Shown in pieces: positions 1-8,593 of a stretch of DNA of 54,675 nucleotides (position 1 is the first letter of the stretch; each line of letters begins with the position of its first letter). A program made the translations under genes and the position numbers. The stretch comes from Acidiferrobacteraceae bacterium. Its GTDB lineage: Bacteria > Pseudomonadota > Gammaproteobacteria > Arenicellales > UBA868. Under the pieces are notes generated by a model. It saw only the letters and a program-made list of their open reading frames with translations, was not told where the DNA came from and did no database searches. Location: the NCBI GenBank assembly GCA_018698075.1, contig JABINT010000150.1, positions 1-54,675 on the forward strand, in the 5' to 3' direction.

Positions 1-143
1 ATCGAAAGTAACCGAAACTGACAACGGCGTAGGGTTTTATCTTTGCGCGCGGGTGGCAACCGTAGCTCAATAGGCGTTTGCACCTGGTCCCTTACAGAGA
101 AGTGGTTGTTGCAAAGCCCCAGCCCAGCGCTGCTCGCAGAATT

Positions 144-923
144 TCAAAGCGTGGCGCCATGTTCTTTTACGCCGTACCGTGACAACTGTTCGGTCAGGTA
201 GTCGAAGGCGACATCAACCGAATCAGTCATCAAAAACAGTTCCAGATCGCTTCTGTTTATGGTGCCATATTCAATCAGCATCTCGAAATCGACCGCGCGT
301 TTCCAGTAGTCGGTACCAAAAAGGACCAGAGGCAGGTGCTTGCGGATTTTGCCAGTCTGCAGGAGAGTAAGTATTTCAAAAAGCTCGTCCATAGTGCCAA
401 AGCCGCCAGGAAAGAACACCACGGCCTTTGCCATGTAGGCAAACCAAAATTTGCGCATGAAAAAATAATGAAACTCCAGTGACAGCTCACGGGTGATGTG
501 GGGATTGTTCCCTTGTTCGTTCGGCAAGGAGATTCCAAGGCCGATGTTGATCCCGTCGGCGTCCGAGGCACCCCGGTTAGCGGCTTCCATGATGCCTGGA
601 CCGCCGCCAGAGCAGACCACAAAACGCCGATGGCCTTCGGGCAGGTTCTTAGACCAGTTGGTGATCCTTTTGGCCAATTCACGGCAATCCTGGTAGTAGC
701 GGGCCATCGCCTTCCAGTGTTTCACCTGGGTATCATCATTGGGCGCTGGTCCAGCTTTGGCGCCATCAACAGGTTCAGGGGCTCGGGCCGAACCCATGAA
801 CACGATAGTGTCTTCGATTTCGTTTCGGCCAAACCGCGCAGCGGGTTCAACAAATTCGGCAACGATGCGCAATAGCCGTGCATCCGGGCTATCGAGGAAT
901 TTGGTGTTCTTGTAGGCTTTCAT
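144..923 (-). CDS. LOG-family (TIGR00730-type) Rossmann-fold protein
   Basis: The 259-residue protein has the two LOG-family landmarks: a nucleotide-binding GGGPG turn at residues 106-110 and PGGFGTMDE at 172-180, with MRK just before (156-158). LOG proteins are cytosolic phosphoribohydrolases acting on nucleoside 5'-monophosphates; in plants and some bacteria they release cytokinin bases. It has about 60 more residues than the short LOG type, mostly N-terminal, so it belongs to the longer bacterial branch and its substrate is not certain. The ATG at 921-923 is preceded by a TGAGGA ribosome site. It is divergent from the quinone oxidoreductase at 1200, and the 276 bases between them hold both promoters. 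Nothing looks broken. Confidence 0.85.
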   Translation of the reverse strand: MKAYKNTKFLDSPDARLLRIVAEFVEPAARFGRNEIEDTIVFMGSARAPEPVDGAKAGPAPNDDTQVKHWKAMARYYQDCRELAKRITNWSKNLPEGHRRFVVCSGGGPGIMEAANRGASDADGINIGLGISLPNEQGNNPHITRELSLEFHYFFMRKFWFAYMAKAVVFFPGGFGTMDELFEILTLLQTGKIRKHLPLVLFGTDYWKRAVDFEMLIEYGTINRSDLELFLMTDSVDVAFDYLTEQLSRYGVKEHGATL

Positions 924-1026
924 TTTTTATTCCTCAGGAAAACTATTTTTCATTGCCAAGGTGGGAACCCACCGATCGCATGTTAACTTAGGCTATAAAG
1001 TGAGGTTCAGGGTTTTAATTTCTGCG

Positions 1027-1032
1027 TATAAT
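1027..1032 (+). promoter_or_regulatory. candidate -10 box (TATAAT)
   Basis: A consensus TATAAT lies in the 276-base divergent gap between the LOG gene and the quinone oxidoreductase. A TG sits 4 bases upstream, loosely like an extended -10; no good -35 is seen at the usual distance. If used, it gives the 1200 gene a leader of about 160 bases, which contains a small GCCAG/CTGGC hairpin near 1137-1154. This is consensus matching only. Confidence 0.35.
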
Positions 1033-1199
1033 GTATACCAGTAGTTGAGCGTACTAGGGGGCGACGCATGTTGCTACCCGGTGCCCAAGTCCTATATCCA
1101 GTCAGCGATCGTAGAGTAGGACGCCAGTAGCCTAAGCCAGTTCTGTTCTGGCAAGAGTGGACTTCACTTGGAGTATCGCGAAAGGCGGAGTCGAACCTG

Positions 1200-2198
1200 A
1201 TGAAAGCAATTGTCAATGATAGCTTTGGCGGCCCTGAAGTCATGCGGGTGGCATCCGTTCCTGAGCCGACCCCCGGGCCAGGGCAGGTATTGGTACGAGT
1301 GGCCGCCACCAGCGTTAACCGGCCGGACGTGATCCAGCGCCAGGGCAATTATCCACCTCCACCGGGGGACTCAAATATCCTGGGGCTGGAAATCGCGGGT
1401 ACAGTTGCGGCCCTTGGGGACGGGGTAGATCAGTGGCGTTGTGGGGACCGCGTGATGGGCCTGGTGGGTGGTGGAGCCTACGCTGAGTTTTCGGTTGCCT
1501 GGCCTGGGCACTTAATGCGAATTCCAGAAAGTATGAGCTGGGAGAAGGCTGCTTGCGTAAGCGAGACCTACATCACGGCCCATCTTAATCTCTTTCAATT
1601 TCCCGGACTTGTTGGTGGGCAGCAAGTGTTGCTTCATGGCGGCGGCGGCGGAGTGAATACGGCCGCTATCCAGTTGTGCCGCGTGCTCGCACCGTCAGTG
1701 ACGATTCTGGTAACCGCGTCGACAACGAAAGTCCAGCGGGTAAGAGATCTCGGCGTGGATCTTGTCATCGATTATCAGCAACAGGACTTCCAAGAAGAGG
1801 TAGCGAAGCTGACGGACGGTCGTGGGGTAGACGTTATTCTCGATCACATTGGCGCGGCATACCTGCATGCGAACCTCAAATCTCTTGCTGTGAATGGCAC
1901 TTTGATGCTGATTGGTGTGATGGGCGGGGCAAAAAGCGATCTCAACCTTGCGCAACTGATGGTAAAACGGCAGAAGATTGCAGGCTCGGTCCTGCGCCCA
2001 AGGCCGGTTGACGAAAAGGCGGCCATTATCAGCCGTTTTGCGAGTGAGACACTGGGATTGTTTTCCGATGAGAAGATAATTCCCCTGGTACACAAGGTAT
2101 TCCCCTTGGAGAAGGTTGTCGAGGCTCACAGATTGATGGAATCGTCTGGACACTTCGGGAAATTAGTGCTCATTGTCGACAGTGAAGCTTCGCTGTGA
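1200..2198 (+). CDS. zinc-independent NAD(P)H:quinone oxidoreductase (PIG3-like MDR family)
   Basis: The 332-residue protein has the medium-chain dehydrogenase layout: a GroES-like N-terminal half and a Rossmann C-terminal half. It lacks the cysteine cluster of zinc alcohol dehydrogenases, and the wording from the SVNRPDVIQRQG stretch (38-49) to the C-terminus resembles the PIG3/TP53I3 group. Such enzymes reduce quinones or enals with NADPH in the cytosol. In the cofactor loop HGGGGGVNTAA (146-156) an Asn replaces the glycine usual after GV. The ATG at 1200 has an AAGGCGGAG site about 10 bases upstream. The gene runs in the same direction as the SucC-like gene 50 bases downstream, but shared function is not implied. 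Confidence 0.88.
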   Translation: MKAIVNDSFGGPEVMRVASVPEPTPGPGQVLVRVAATSVNRPDVIQRQGNYPPPPGDSNILGLEIAGTVAALGDGVDQWRCGDRVMGLVGGGAYAEFSVAWPGHLMRIPESMSWEKAACVSETYITAHLNLFQFPGLVGGQQVLLHGGGGGVNTAAIQLCRVLAPSVTILVTASTTKVQRVRDLGVDLVIDYQQQDFQEEVAKLTDGRGVDVILDHIGAAYLHANLKSLAVNGTLMLIGVMGGAKSDLNLAQLMVKRQKIAGSVLRPRPVDEKAAIISRFASETLGLFSDEKIIPLVHKVFPLEKVVEAHRLMESSGHFGKLVLIVDSEASL

Positions 2199-2248
2199 CC
2201 ATCCAGATTTTTGCAGGTCCGGTCGCTCGGCACCTGTGTTGAATCGTC

Positions 2249-3517
2249 ATGTACCTTTTTGAGTATCAGGCTAAGGATCTTATGCGCCAGTGGGGTATCC
2301 CGGTGCTGCCCGGGTCTGTCGCGATCACAGGGGTTCAGGCCCGAGAGATTGCCCAGGAGCTGGGGTGCGGCCCTTGGGCGGTCAAGGCACAAATTTATGC
2401 GGGAGGCCGTGCTCAAGGCAGTTTTAGTGATGCGCCCCGCTCTGGAGGAATTCGCTTTTCGGACTCACTGGACGATGTTCAATACGCCGCCGCTTCGATG
2501 TTGGGCGCAACCCTGGTTACCCCGCAGACGGGGGCCGCTGGTCAATGCGTCAGCGCGGTATACATTGAACCCCAAGTAAAGACCCAGGGGGAATTGTTTG
2601 TTGCACTGCTGGTCGATGGTGAGTCTGGAGAAATTGTCTGCTTGGCGACCACCCGCGGTGGGGAGAGCATCGAAGAACAGGTTCGCTATGCCCCTGAAAG
2701 CCTCATCAAGACACTGCTGGGATCGGGTTCTGGGATTGCCGAGAAAGTTGGCGTGCGAATAGGTTCGGCACTGGGGCTTGAGCAAGCCTCTTGTACTATT
2801 TTTGCCGATATCCTTCAACGTATGCACCAGCTGTTTGTGACTCACGACCTTTCACTGATTGAGATAAATCCGCTCGGCATACAGGAAAACGGTCGGTTGA
2901 TAGCACTGGATGGACGAATGGCTGTGGATAACAATGCGTTGTTTCGTCAGCCAAAGATGGCTTCACTCGGCTCGCGGGCTGAAACCGACGCTATGGAGGA
3001 GTCTGCTTCACGTTACGGTTTTAATTACATTCGTTTGGATGGCAACGTGGGTACATTTTCCAGCGGCGCGGGACTGGCTATGGCGACCCTCGACGCCGTT
3101 GTTGACCTTGGTGGCAAGCCTGCGAACTTTCTCGATGTGCCCCCTGTACTTGAAGCTAGCCGAGTCAAACAGGCATTTCTGTTAGCGTTGACAGACTCGC
3201 GTGTACGCTGTTTGCTGCTGAATATTTTCGGAGCCGGCATTATGCGCTGCGATACGATTGCCGATGGTCTACTGCTCGCGCACCTTGAAAAACCGATAAC
3301 CGTGGATGTTGTCGCGCGCCTCGCGGGCACCAATGCGCAGTTGGCGATTTCCCGCCTTGAGCGATCAGGTTTGCCGATTCATTTTTCGCCGGATCTGGCA
3401 TCTGCGGCAAAAATGGCCGTTGAGTTAGCCGCTACGCCAGATCGCCCAAAGTCTCGTGGTGCAATCACCGGCCAGATTGGCCGTTGGTTTAACACTTTGG
3501 GGCATCGCGGGCGATGA
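2249..3517 (+). CDS. succinyl-CoA synthetase beta-like (ATP-grasp) subunit, divergent
   Basis: The 422-residue protein matches the SucC plan: N-terminal ATP-grasp (FEYQAKDLM at 4-12), INPLGIQENG, VDNNALFR, then the CoA-ligase domain with LDGNVGTFSSGAG and NIFGAGIMRCD. Family members join a dicarboxylate to CoA with ATP through a phosphohistidine on the partner subunit. It departs from ordinary SucC in three ways: the GNIGCMVNG loop reads GNVGTFSSG (about 264-272), the following GGG stretch is lost (FLDVPPVLE), and NIFGGIVRCD carries one extra residue. It also has about 30 extra residues, mostly at the C-terminus. It overlaps the SucD-like gene by four bases (ATGA). A malate-, itaconate- or other acyl-CoA ligase is as likely as succinate; the substrate cannot be read from sequence. 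Confidence 0.8.
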   Translation: MYLFEYQAKDLMRQWGIPVLPGSVAITGVQAREIAQELGCGPWAVKAQIYAGGRAQGSFSDAPRSGGIRFSDSLDDVQYAAASMLGATLVTPQTGAAGQCVSAVYIEPQVKTQGELFVALLVDGESGEIVCLATTRGGESIEEQVRYAPESLIKTLLGSGSGIAEKVGVRIGSALGLEQASCTIFADILQRMHQLFVTHDLSLIEINPLGIQENGRLIALDGRMAVDNNALFRQPKMASLGSRAETDAMEESASRYGFNYIRLDGNVGTFSSGAGLAMATLDAVVDLGGKPANFLDVPPVLEASRVKQAFLLALTDSRVRCLLLNIFGAGIMRCDTIADGLLLAHLEKPITVDVVARLAGTNAQLAISRLERSGLPIHFSPDLASAAKMAVELAATPDRPKSRGAITGQIGRWFNTLGHRGR

Positions 3518-4395
3518 GCATACTTGTTGATAGTGCGACCCGTGTAATTTTCCAGGGTATTACCGGCCGACAAGGTTCCTTTCATGCCGAGCGGGCGTTA
3601 GCCACTGGCACCCGGGTTGTCGCCGGCGTGCGCATGGGGAAAGGGGGCACGAGTCACTTGGGTATCCCGGTTTTTGATCGGATCGATGACGCGGTCAGTG
3701 AGACTGGAGCCACAGCCAGCGTGATTTTTGTGCCGCCTGCGAATGCAGCCGATGCGATTGAAGAAGCCATCAATGCAGGCATTGGCCTGGTGGTCTGCGT
3801 CACAGAACGAATTCCTATACTAGATATGGTTCGGGTTCGTTCACAACTTAAGAGCTCAAATACGGTGTTGGTGGGCCCCAATACCCCAGGCATCGCTGTG
3901 CCGGGGCAGTGCACTCTTGGGATAATGCCGCAGGGCATCTTCCTGGCTGGCCGTGTCGGTATCGTCTCGCGATCCAGCACGCTAACCTACGAGGCGGTTG
4001 AACAGACGACTCGTAATGGCCTTGGCCAGTCGACTTGTGTTGGTATCGGTGCAGATCCGGTTTTTGGTCTCTCATTCGTGGATTGCATTGAACGATTCAA
4101 CGCGGATCCACAGACCGACGGCATTATCCTCATAGGGGAGGTTGGCGGCAGTTCAGAGGAAACCGCTGCCGCTTATCTGGCCGATATCGAAGACTCCAAG
4201 CCAGTGGTTGCTTACATTGCCGGGCAGTCGGTTCCTGTTGGTCGCCGCATAGGCCACGCGGGCACTATCATGCATTATGGCACCGGCACTGCCGAGTCTA
4301 AGATGAATGCTTTGGCTTGTGCCGGGGCTACGATCGTTCGTTCCCCCGTGCAGATCGGTGAACAAATGGCGAGCCTGATAGACAACGGTTTGTGA
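3514..4395 (+). CDS. succinyl-CoA synthetase alpha-like subunit, divergent
   Basis: The 293-residue protein has the SucD order: N-terminal CoA-binding Rossmann domain (GITGRQGSFH near 16-25), the ligase domain with GIVSRSSTLTYEAVEQTT, CVGIGADPVFG, and the active-site GHAGT with His248, matching the phosphohistidine of E. coli SucD (His246). It should form a heterotetramer with the beta-like subunit encoded just upstream, with which it overlaps by ATGA. SRSGTLTYE is altered to SRSSTLTYE and the IMPGH loop to IMPQG, so the dicarboxylate or CoA site differs from housekeeping SucD. No sucAB, lpd or sdh genes adjoin, so this is probably a paralogue rather than the TCA-cycle copy. Confidence 0.82.
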   Translation: MSILVDSATRVIFQGITGRQGSFHAERALATGTRVVAGVRMGKGGTSHLGIPVFDRIDDAVSETGATASVIFVPPANAADAIEEAINAGIGLVVCVTERIPILDMVRVRSQLKSSNTVLVGPNTPGIAVPGQCTLGIMPQGIFLAGRVGIVSRSSTLTYEAVEQTTRNGLGQSTCVGIGADPVFGLSFVDCIERFNADPQTDGIILIGEVGGSSEETAAAYLADIEDSKPVVAYIAGQSVPVGRRIGHAGTIMHYGTGTAESKMNALACAGATIVRSPVQIGEQMASLIDNGL

Positions 4396-4498
4396 TCCAA
4401 GGATGTTGCCAACTGAACGCCAGTGGAAACTAAACAGAGGTTGAGTCCCACCCCGCGAGAGCTTTCTTGCAAAGTGGAACTAACTCAGTGAGTTGTTG

Positions 4499-5221
4499 TT
4501 ACGGCCGTTCGCCACGACCCAGGCGGATGTTTACGTCTTCTATAACCTCGGGGAGCTGGTCGAAGGTATCAATGACGTAGTGTGCTCCGCCCTGACGCAG
4601 TTTTTCCCGGGTCAGGTTGAGCCGGCGCTGCAGGTCATCCCCGGCGAGTTGCTCACCCTGCTCAAGGGAATCAACATCGATGTAGTTGCTGTAACGAGCG
4701 ATGCCTACGCCCCAGCATCCTGCCTCGAGTGCTTCGCCAATTCCTGAGACTGTGTCATCAACCTTAACGACGGATTGGACCGGGTGCACGTCCATCAGCT
4801 CCAGATTTCGATACACCATGAATGGCTTGGGTCGGGCGCCGTTTACCACTTCGTCTCCAGCCGCCGATGCATCCGGAACATAGCCCTGGGTTTTGGCGTC
4901 CGCCTCCAGAATATCGACCATGCTGCGTACGAAACCAGTTGAACTACCGATCCGAACCCCTTGTTTTTGCAGGTCCTGGGTCACTTCGGCTACATGTGGC
5001 AGCAAGGTGGTGTAATTACGCAGGCAATCAAGCTGCATCGGCACAAAATCTGCAAACATCCGATCTACATCGGATTGGTCCGGATTTTTGCCGTGCACTT
5101 CATGCCAGCGGTCTCGGATATACGGCTCCTGGGTCAAGGCTTGAATGTGTAGGTCTTTGCGCAGGCCCATGGGTCCGCGCGCTATTTCAGCATACGACGA
5201 GCCTGTTTGAGACTTACGCAC
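4499..5221 (-). pseudogene. phnX: phosphonoacetaldehyde hydrolase PhnX, N-terminally truncated
   Basis: From residue 10 (YAEIARGPMG) to the end this matches PhnX, the HAD-superfamily enzyme that splits phosphonoacetaldehyde into acetaldehyde and phosphate in 2-aminoethylphosphonate breakdown. The Schiff-base lysine is present (GLRKDLH), as are GSSTGF, ARPKPFM and KVDDTVSG. The first 35-40 residues of the family, with the DxAGT nucleophile Asp that forms the phospho-enzyme, are missing. The apparent GTG start at 5221 is preceded only by about nine unrelated residues, running head to head into a LysR gene that has also lost its N-terminus. Without the nucleophile it should not be active. An assembly join would look the same. 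No phnW is nearby. Confidence 0.8.
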
Positions 5222-5862
5222 AGATAGACAACCTACTGGTATCAGCCTATGGCTTGGTTACTGGTGAGCTCAAGGTAGGGGCCGATGCGCCCTATCATGT
5301 ACTGCCGTTGCTCGCGGGTTTCGCCCGGCGCTACCCGGGTGTTACGCTTTCCCTGGCCTTTGGCAATTCCCAAAACGTGCTCACGGGCCTGCGGCGTGGC
5401 GAATATGATATTGCGGTCTTACCGAATATTACGCCTGGCGATCGGCTGGTCGCAGCGCCACTGGCAAGTGATCATCTGGTTATTCTGGCACCGCTGGCAC
5501 ATCCATTCGGCGCGCGGCGCAGTGTGAGTCTGCGGGAGATCGTCGGGCAGGCGCTGGTATTGCGGGAGAAAGGGTCCACTACTCGTGCGATTTTTGAAAA
5601 GGCGGTCAGCGATTCCGGCCTCGTGCTTGAAAATGTGATGGAGATCGGCAGTCGGGAAGGGATACGCGAGGCCGTGGCTGCCGGTTTAGGCATCGGAGTA
5701 GTTCCCTGGTCTGAGCGCGGCAATGACAATCGGCTTCATTATATTTCGGTTCGTGACGCCGACCTCAAGAATACCGAATATGTCTGCTGCCAGCGGGCAC
5801 GGCGGGCACGGGCACCAATCCAGGCGTTTATTGACCTTGTGCCGCCGCTGGGCATCACTTAG
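5203..5862 (+). pseudogene. LysR-family regulator fragment (effector-binding domain only)
   Basis: About 219 residues match the C-terminal effector-binding domain of LysR regulators: linker (TYAQIDNLLVSAYGL), then GELKVGADAPYHVLPLLAGF, YPGVTLSLAFGNSQ, DIAVLPN and AAGLGIGVVPW. The N-terminal winged helix-turn-helix (about 75 residues) is absent; upstream the same frame only reads through the antisense of phnX. LysR regulators divergent from aminoethylphosphonate genes are common, so this was probably the regulator of the truncated phnX. It cannot bind DNA as it stands. The start given is an approximate breakpoint, not a start codon. It ends 11 bases from the convergent DUF3108 gene. Confidence 0.75.
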
Positions 5863-5873
5863 TCTTTTCCCAG

Positions 5874-6614
5874 TCACTCAAGCATTGTGCTGTGGCTGAG
5901 TATCACGGTCGCCTTTACCTTACCGTTGTGTTCCTGGCGCAATTGGATCGATGTGAAATGTGGTTTCGATGCAAACCAGTAATACAGCTCGCGCGAACTG
6001 CTCCGGTCAATAAAGAATCTCATGGTCGCAACAGATTGCCCGGCAATCTCAAGTGTCTCAGGCTCTTGCTCAACAAATACGTAGTCACGAATTCGATGGC
6101 CCTCGTGCACAAGATAGTGCGGTGCCCGTTGACCCCGCGAGAATTCGAGGCGAGCCATCAGTTCAAAGGTAAGCGGATCCTGCATGCCTGACTCAAGCGG
6201 AAAAGTCTGCTCTTTATTTTTGGCGAACCCTCGGCTGAGCCCGGTCTTCCAATCGAATTCAATACGGATATCACGCTTGTGTTTGTTCTGGCCGTCGCCA
6301 ACGGTATAGAGCAGGGGGCGGATAACGCCATCGTGCATTTCGAACCGCGAAACCTCGTAAACCGGGCCAAACCCCGACAACCGGGCAAAACCTTTAAGCT
6401 TGGTCGTTGAACGCAGAATATAGTCAGACCCGGTGCGTTCCAGGGATACTACCCGTGATGCCCTAAAGCCAGAGTAGTCGACAGAGTAGTGGGATTGGAA
6501 CGGGGCCATGACGATACTGCTGGCAACTGTCGAGGTGCAAAAAAGTGCTAGCAGGGCCGCAGTTATTAACGCGGCAAGCTTGTGAACGAGATGGGGCAGC
6601 ACAAGGCGGATCAT
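5874..6614 (-). CDS. DUF3108 periplasmic protein
   Basis: The 246-residue protein fits the DUF3108 family: short beta-rich stretches such as FQSHYSVDYSGF, SGFGPVYEVSRFEM, RIEFDWKTG and an alternating ELYYWFASKPHF near the end. The family is poorly characterised. I chose the ATG at 6612-6614 although the frame stays open to 7052, because it gives a typical secretion signal: a hydrophobic stretch LAALITAALLALFCTSTVAS with a likely cut after VAS, and because the longer form would run into the divergent EEP gene. Location is probably periplasm or inner face of the outer membrane. Confidence 0.75.
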   Translation of the reverse strand: MIRLVLPHLVHKLAALITAALLALFCTSTVASSIVMAPFQSHYSVDYSGFRASRVVSLERTGSDYILRSTTKLKGFARLSGFGPVYEVSRFEMHDGVIRPLLYTVGDGQNKHKRDIRIEFDWKTGLSRGFAKNKEQTFPLESGMQDPLTFELMARLEFSRGQRAPHYLVHEGHRIRDYVFVEQEPETLEIAGQSVATMRFFIDRSSSRELYYWFASKPHFTSIQLRQEHNGKVKATVILSHSTMLE

Positions 6615-6716
6615 GGGGCTGACGGTTTGTTGATCAAAGGTGCGGGAGGTAGACTGGTAGGCCCTTAGGATCACGCTGGAGACCTGTAAGGGCGATATAC
6701 AGGAGTTGATTGTACC

Positions 6717-7463
6717 GTGAAAATTCGACTGGTGATTTACAACATTCATAAGTGTATTGGCGGAATCGATCGGCGCTACGATCTGCCGCGTATTGTCGAA
6801 GTGATAAATCATTACCGCCCGGATATCGTCCTTTTGCAAGAAGTGGTCCGATATAGCAGGTCGTCTGCGAATATTCGTCAGGTTGATGTGCTGGGCGAGG
6901 CGATTGGATTGAATCATCGGCTTTGGGTGGCGAATGTGAAGGCTCGAACCGGCCACGGTTACGGTAATGCGATCCTTAGCCGTTGGCCACTGCTTGACAG
7001 CGACAATATTGATCTGACCATTGGCCCAAAAAAGCGTCGCAGCGCCCTTCATGCTCGAGCACGGGTATCATTAGATGATAACGCCCCGGGTGAGGCTCGA
7101 AGTCGCACCCTGCATCTGTTTAATCTGCACCTGGGCCTGTCGGGAATCGAGCGAAGGATGCAGTTAAAGAAAATGCTAGGTCATTCGACCTTTGTCCGAA
7201 TCGCCGACGACACGCCCACCCTCGTTGCTGGTGATCTCAATGACATTTGGGGCACTTTAGGGCGCCAGGTAATGCATCCGGCAGGATTTTTTGGCACCGG
7301 GCGAATGCCGCGTACCTTTCCAGCTTACGCGCCGGTACGGCCACTGGACAGCCTTTATGTGCGCGGCGCCCTGGAAATCGATAGCTTGCTGCCTTCACGA
7401 CTGAGCCTCGCACGACAGGCTTCGGATCATCTGCCTTTGATTGCGGACCTCCGATTAGTCTGA
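6717..7463 (+). CDS. endonuclease/exonuclease/phosphatase (EEP) family hydrolase
   Basis: The 248-residue protein has the EEP metal-site motifs in order: YNIHKC at 8-13, LLQEV with Glu42, the catalytic block FNLHLG, AGDLND, and the C-terminal SDHLPL. EEP enzymes are Mg-dependent phosphodiesterases or phosphatases acting on DNA, RNA cap, inositol phosphates or lipids. No signal peptide is seen, so it is probably cytosolic; the substrate is unknown. The GTG start at 6717 is supported by AGGAG about 11 bases upstream, and no ATG is better placed. It ends two bases before the convergent BKACE gene. Confidence 0.85.
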   Translation: MKIRLVIYNIHKCIGGIDRRYDLPRIVEVINHYRPDIVLLQEVVRYSRSSANIRQVDVLGEAIGLNHRLWVANVKARTGHGYGNAILSRWPLLDSDNIDLTIGPKKRRSALHARARVSLDDNAPGEARSRTLHLFNLHLGLSGIERRMQLKKMLGHSTFVRIADDTPTLVAGDLNDIWGTLGRQVMHPAGFFGTGRMPRTFPAYAPVRPLDSLYVRGALEIDSLLPSRLSLARQASDHLPLIADLRLV

Positions 7464-7465
7464 GA

Positions 7466-8293
7466 TCAGGATTGCAGTCCGAGAATCTGGCGGGCTTCTA
7501 CCGGGCTTGCTGGATGCCGATCGTAATCGGAACACAGGGTCGCCACGCGCTCGACAAGTTCGGCGTTGCTTTGGGCGAGGCGCGACTTATCAAAACGCAG
7601 ATTATCTTCAAGCCCTGTTCTGCAGTGGCCGCCCATCTCCAACGCCCAGTGATTAACCTCGAGTTGCCCGCGGCCAACCCCCGCCGCAGTCCAGGTTGCA
7701 TCCGGCATGACAGTCGATAGTTGGGCAAGTTCGAAGTCAAGAATCTCTCGTCGTGGTGGCAGGGCGTTTGGCACTCCCATCACAAACTGCACGTGAACCG
7801 GGGCTTTGATCAGGCCCCGTTCCACCAGCGCAGCGGCCGAGTAAAGCATCGACAGATCGAAGACTTCGACCTCCGGTTTGATGTGGTGCTTCAGCATATT
7901 GCCAGCCAGTTGATCAATGAGTTCCGGGTGGTTCTCATAAATCATCCCAGGAAAATTCACCGAACCGGTTGCCAGAGAGGCCATGTCGGGCGCAAGGTGC
8001 AGCATGGAACCGCGCTGGTCAGCCTCACGGCCACGTCCACCAGTGGAAAACTGAATGATGATTCCAGGGCAGTGCTTTTTGATCCCCTCTTGCACGAGGG
8101 CAAAACGTTGTGGATCCGAGGAGGGGCTCTCTTGCTCGTCACGGACATGGATATGCACCAGACTCGCGCCGGCTTCAAAGGCAGCGTGAGTCGATTCCAC
8201 CTGCTCGGCGGTACTGATCGGCACAGCAGGATTGTCCTTTTTTCTGGGGACTGCACCAGTAATGGCAACGGTAATAATGCAGGGCTGAGTCAT
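7466..8293 (-). CDS. BKACE-family beta-keto acid cleavage enzyme
   Basis: The 275-residue protein matches the Kce/BKACE family (formerly DUF849), TIM-barrel zinc enzymes that condense a beta-keto acid with acetyl-CoA and split it to a CoA-ester and acetoacetate. The zinc pair His47/His49 sits in VHIHVRD, and FSTGGRG, MASLATGSVNF and GVGRGQLEVNHWALEMGG follow in family order. The prototype acts on 3-keto-5-aminohexanoate in lysine fermentation, but subfamilies use other substrates such as dehydrocarnitine, and no lysine-fermentation genes adjoin, so the substrate is open. The ATG at 8291-8293 overlaps by four bases the stop of a weak 71-codon frame upstream (8290-8505), which I do not call. 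Confidence 0.85.
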   Translation of the reverse strand: MTQPCIITVAITGAVPRKKDNPAVPISTAEQVESTHAAFEAGASLVHIHVRDEQESPSSDPQRFALVQEGIKKHCPGIIIQFSTGGRGREADQRGSMLHLAPDMASLATGSVNFPGMIYENHPELIDQLAGNMLKHHIKPEVEVFDLSMLYSAAALVERGLIKAPVHVQFVMGVPNALPPRREILDFELAQLSTVMPDATWTAAGVGRGQLEVNHWALEMGGHCRTGLEDNLRFDKSRLAQSNAELVERVATLCSDYDRHPASPVEARQILGLQS

Positions 8294-8593
8294 ATCGATC
8301 TATGCAAAAATGGGAAAGGGCAACCATACACGGACAAAGCCTCGTAGCAAACCCCGTTTTTCAAAACGCCCGTATCAGGTTGAAGCTTCCGAAGCGGGTC
8401 AAACCCAGTTCGATCACCAAGGCGGGCTATAAAATGGACCGTTGGATCAGACGTATCGCCCGAGTGAGCCGTCTTAAACTCATTTTTCATGTATCCTTCT
8501 GTCATTCATGATTAACCTGCAGGTCGCTGTGCAACCTGATCCAGATGAGCAACAACGCATCACGATGGTTTTTGAATTGCCAATGGTGATCAG
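8294..8593. other. divergent intergenic region with two unproven short frames
   Basis: These 300 bases separate the BKACE gene from the M50 protease and must hold both promoters. Two short frames start head to head here. The minus-strand one (8290-8505, 71 codons) ends in an ATGA overlap with the BKACE start. The plus-strand one (8508-8597, 29 codons) has its TGA overlapping the protease TTG start. Neither resembles a known protein. No strong promoter, terminator or repeat is evident. Confidence 0.3.

Noticed and set aside
1..143. First 143 bases of the window
   Set aside because: No gene, repeat or convincing terminator is seen after the LOG gene stop.
1185..1202. GAGTCGAACC, which on the minus strand reads like a tRNA T-loop (GGTTCGACTC)
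   Set aside because: The flanking stem does not pair, no acceptor or anticodon arm fits, and it lies at the start of the quinone oxidoreductase gene.
6615..7052. N-terminal extension of the DUF3108 protein
   Set aside because: It overlaps the divergent EEP gene and hides a clear signal peptide that begins at the ATG at 6614.
8290..8505. 71-codon minus frame ending in ATGA on the BKACE start
   Set aside because: No likeness to a known family and no clear ribosome site; the overlap could be chance. Mentioned only within the intergenic entry.
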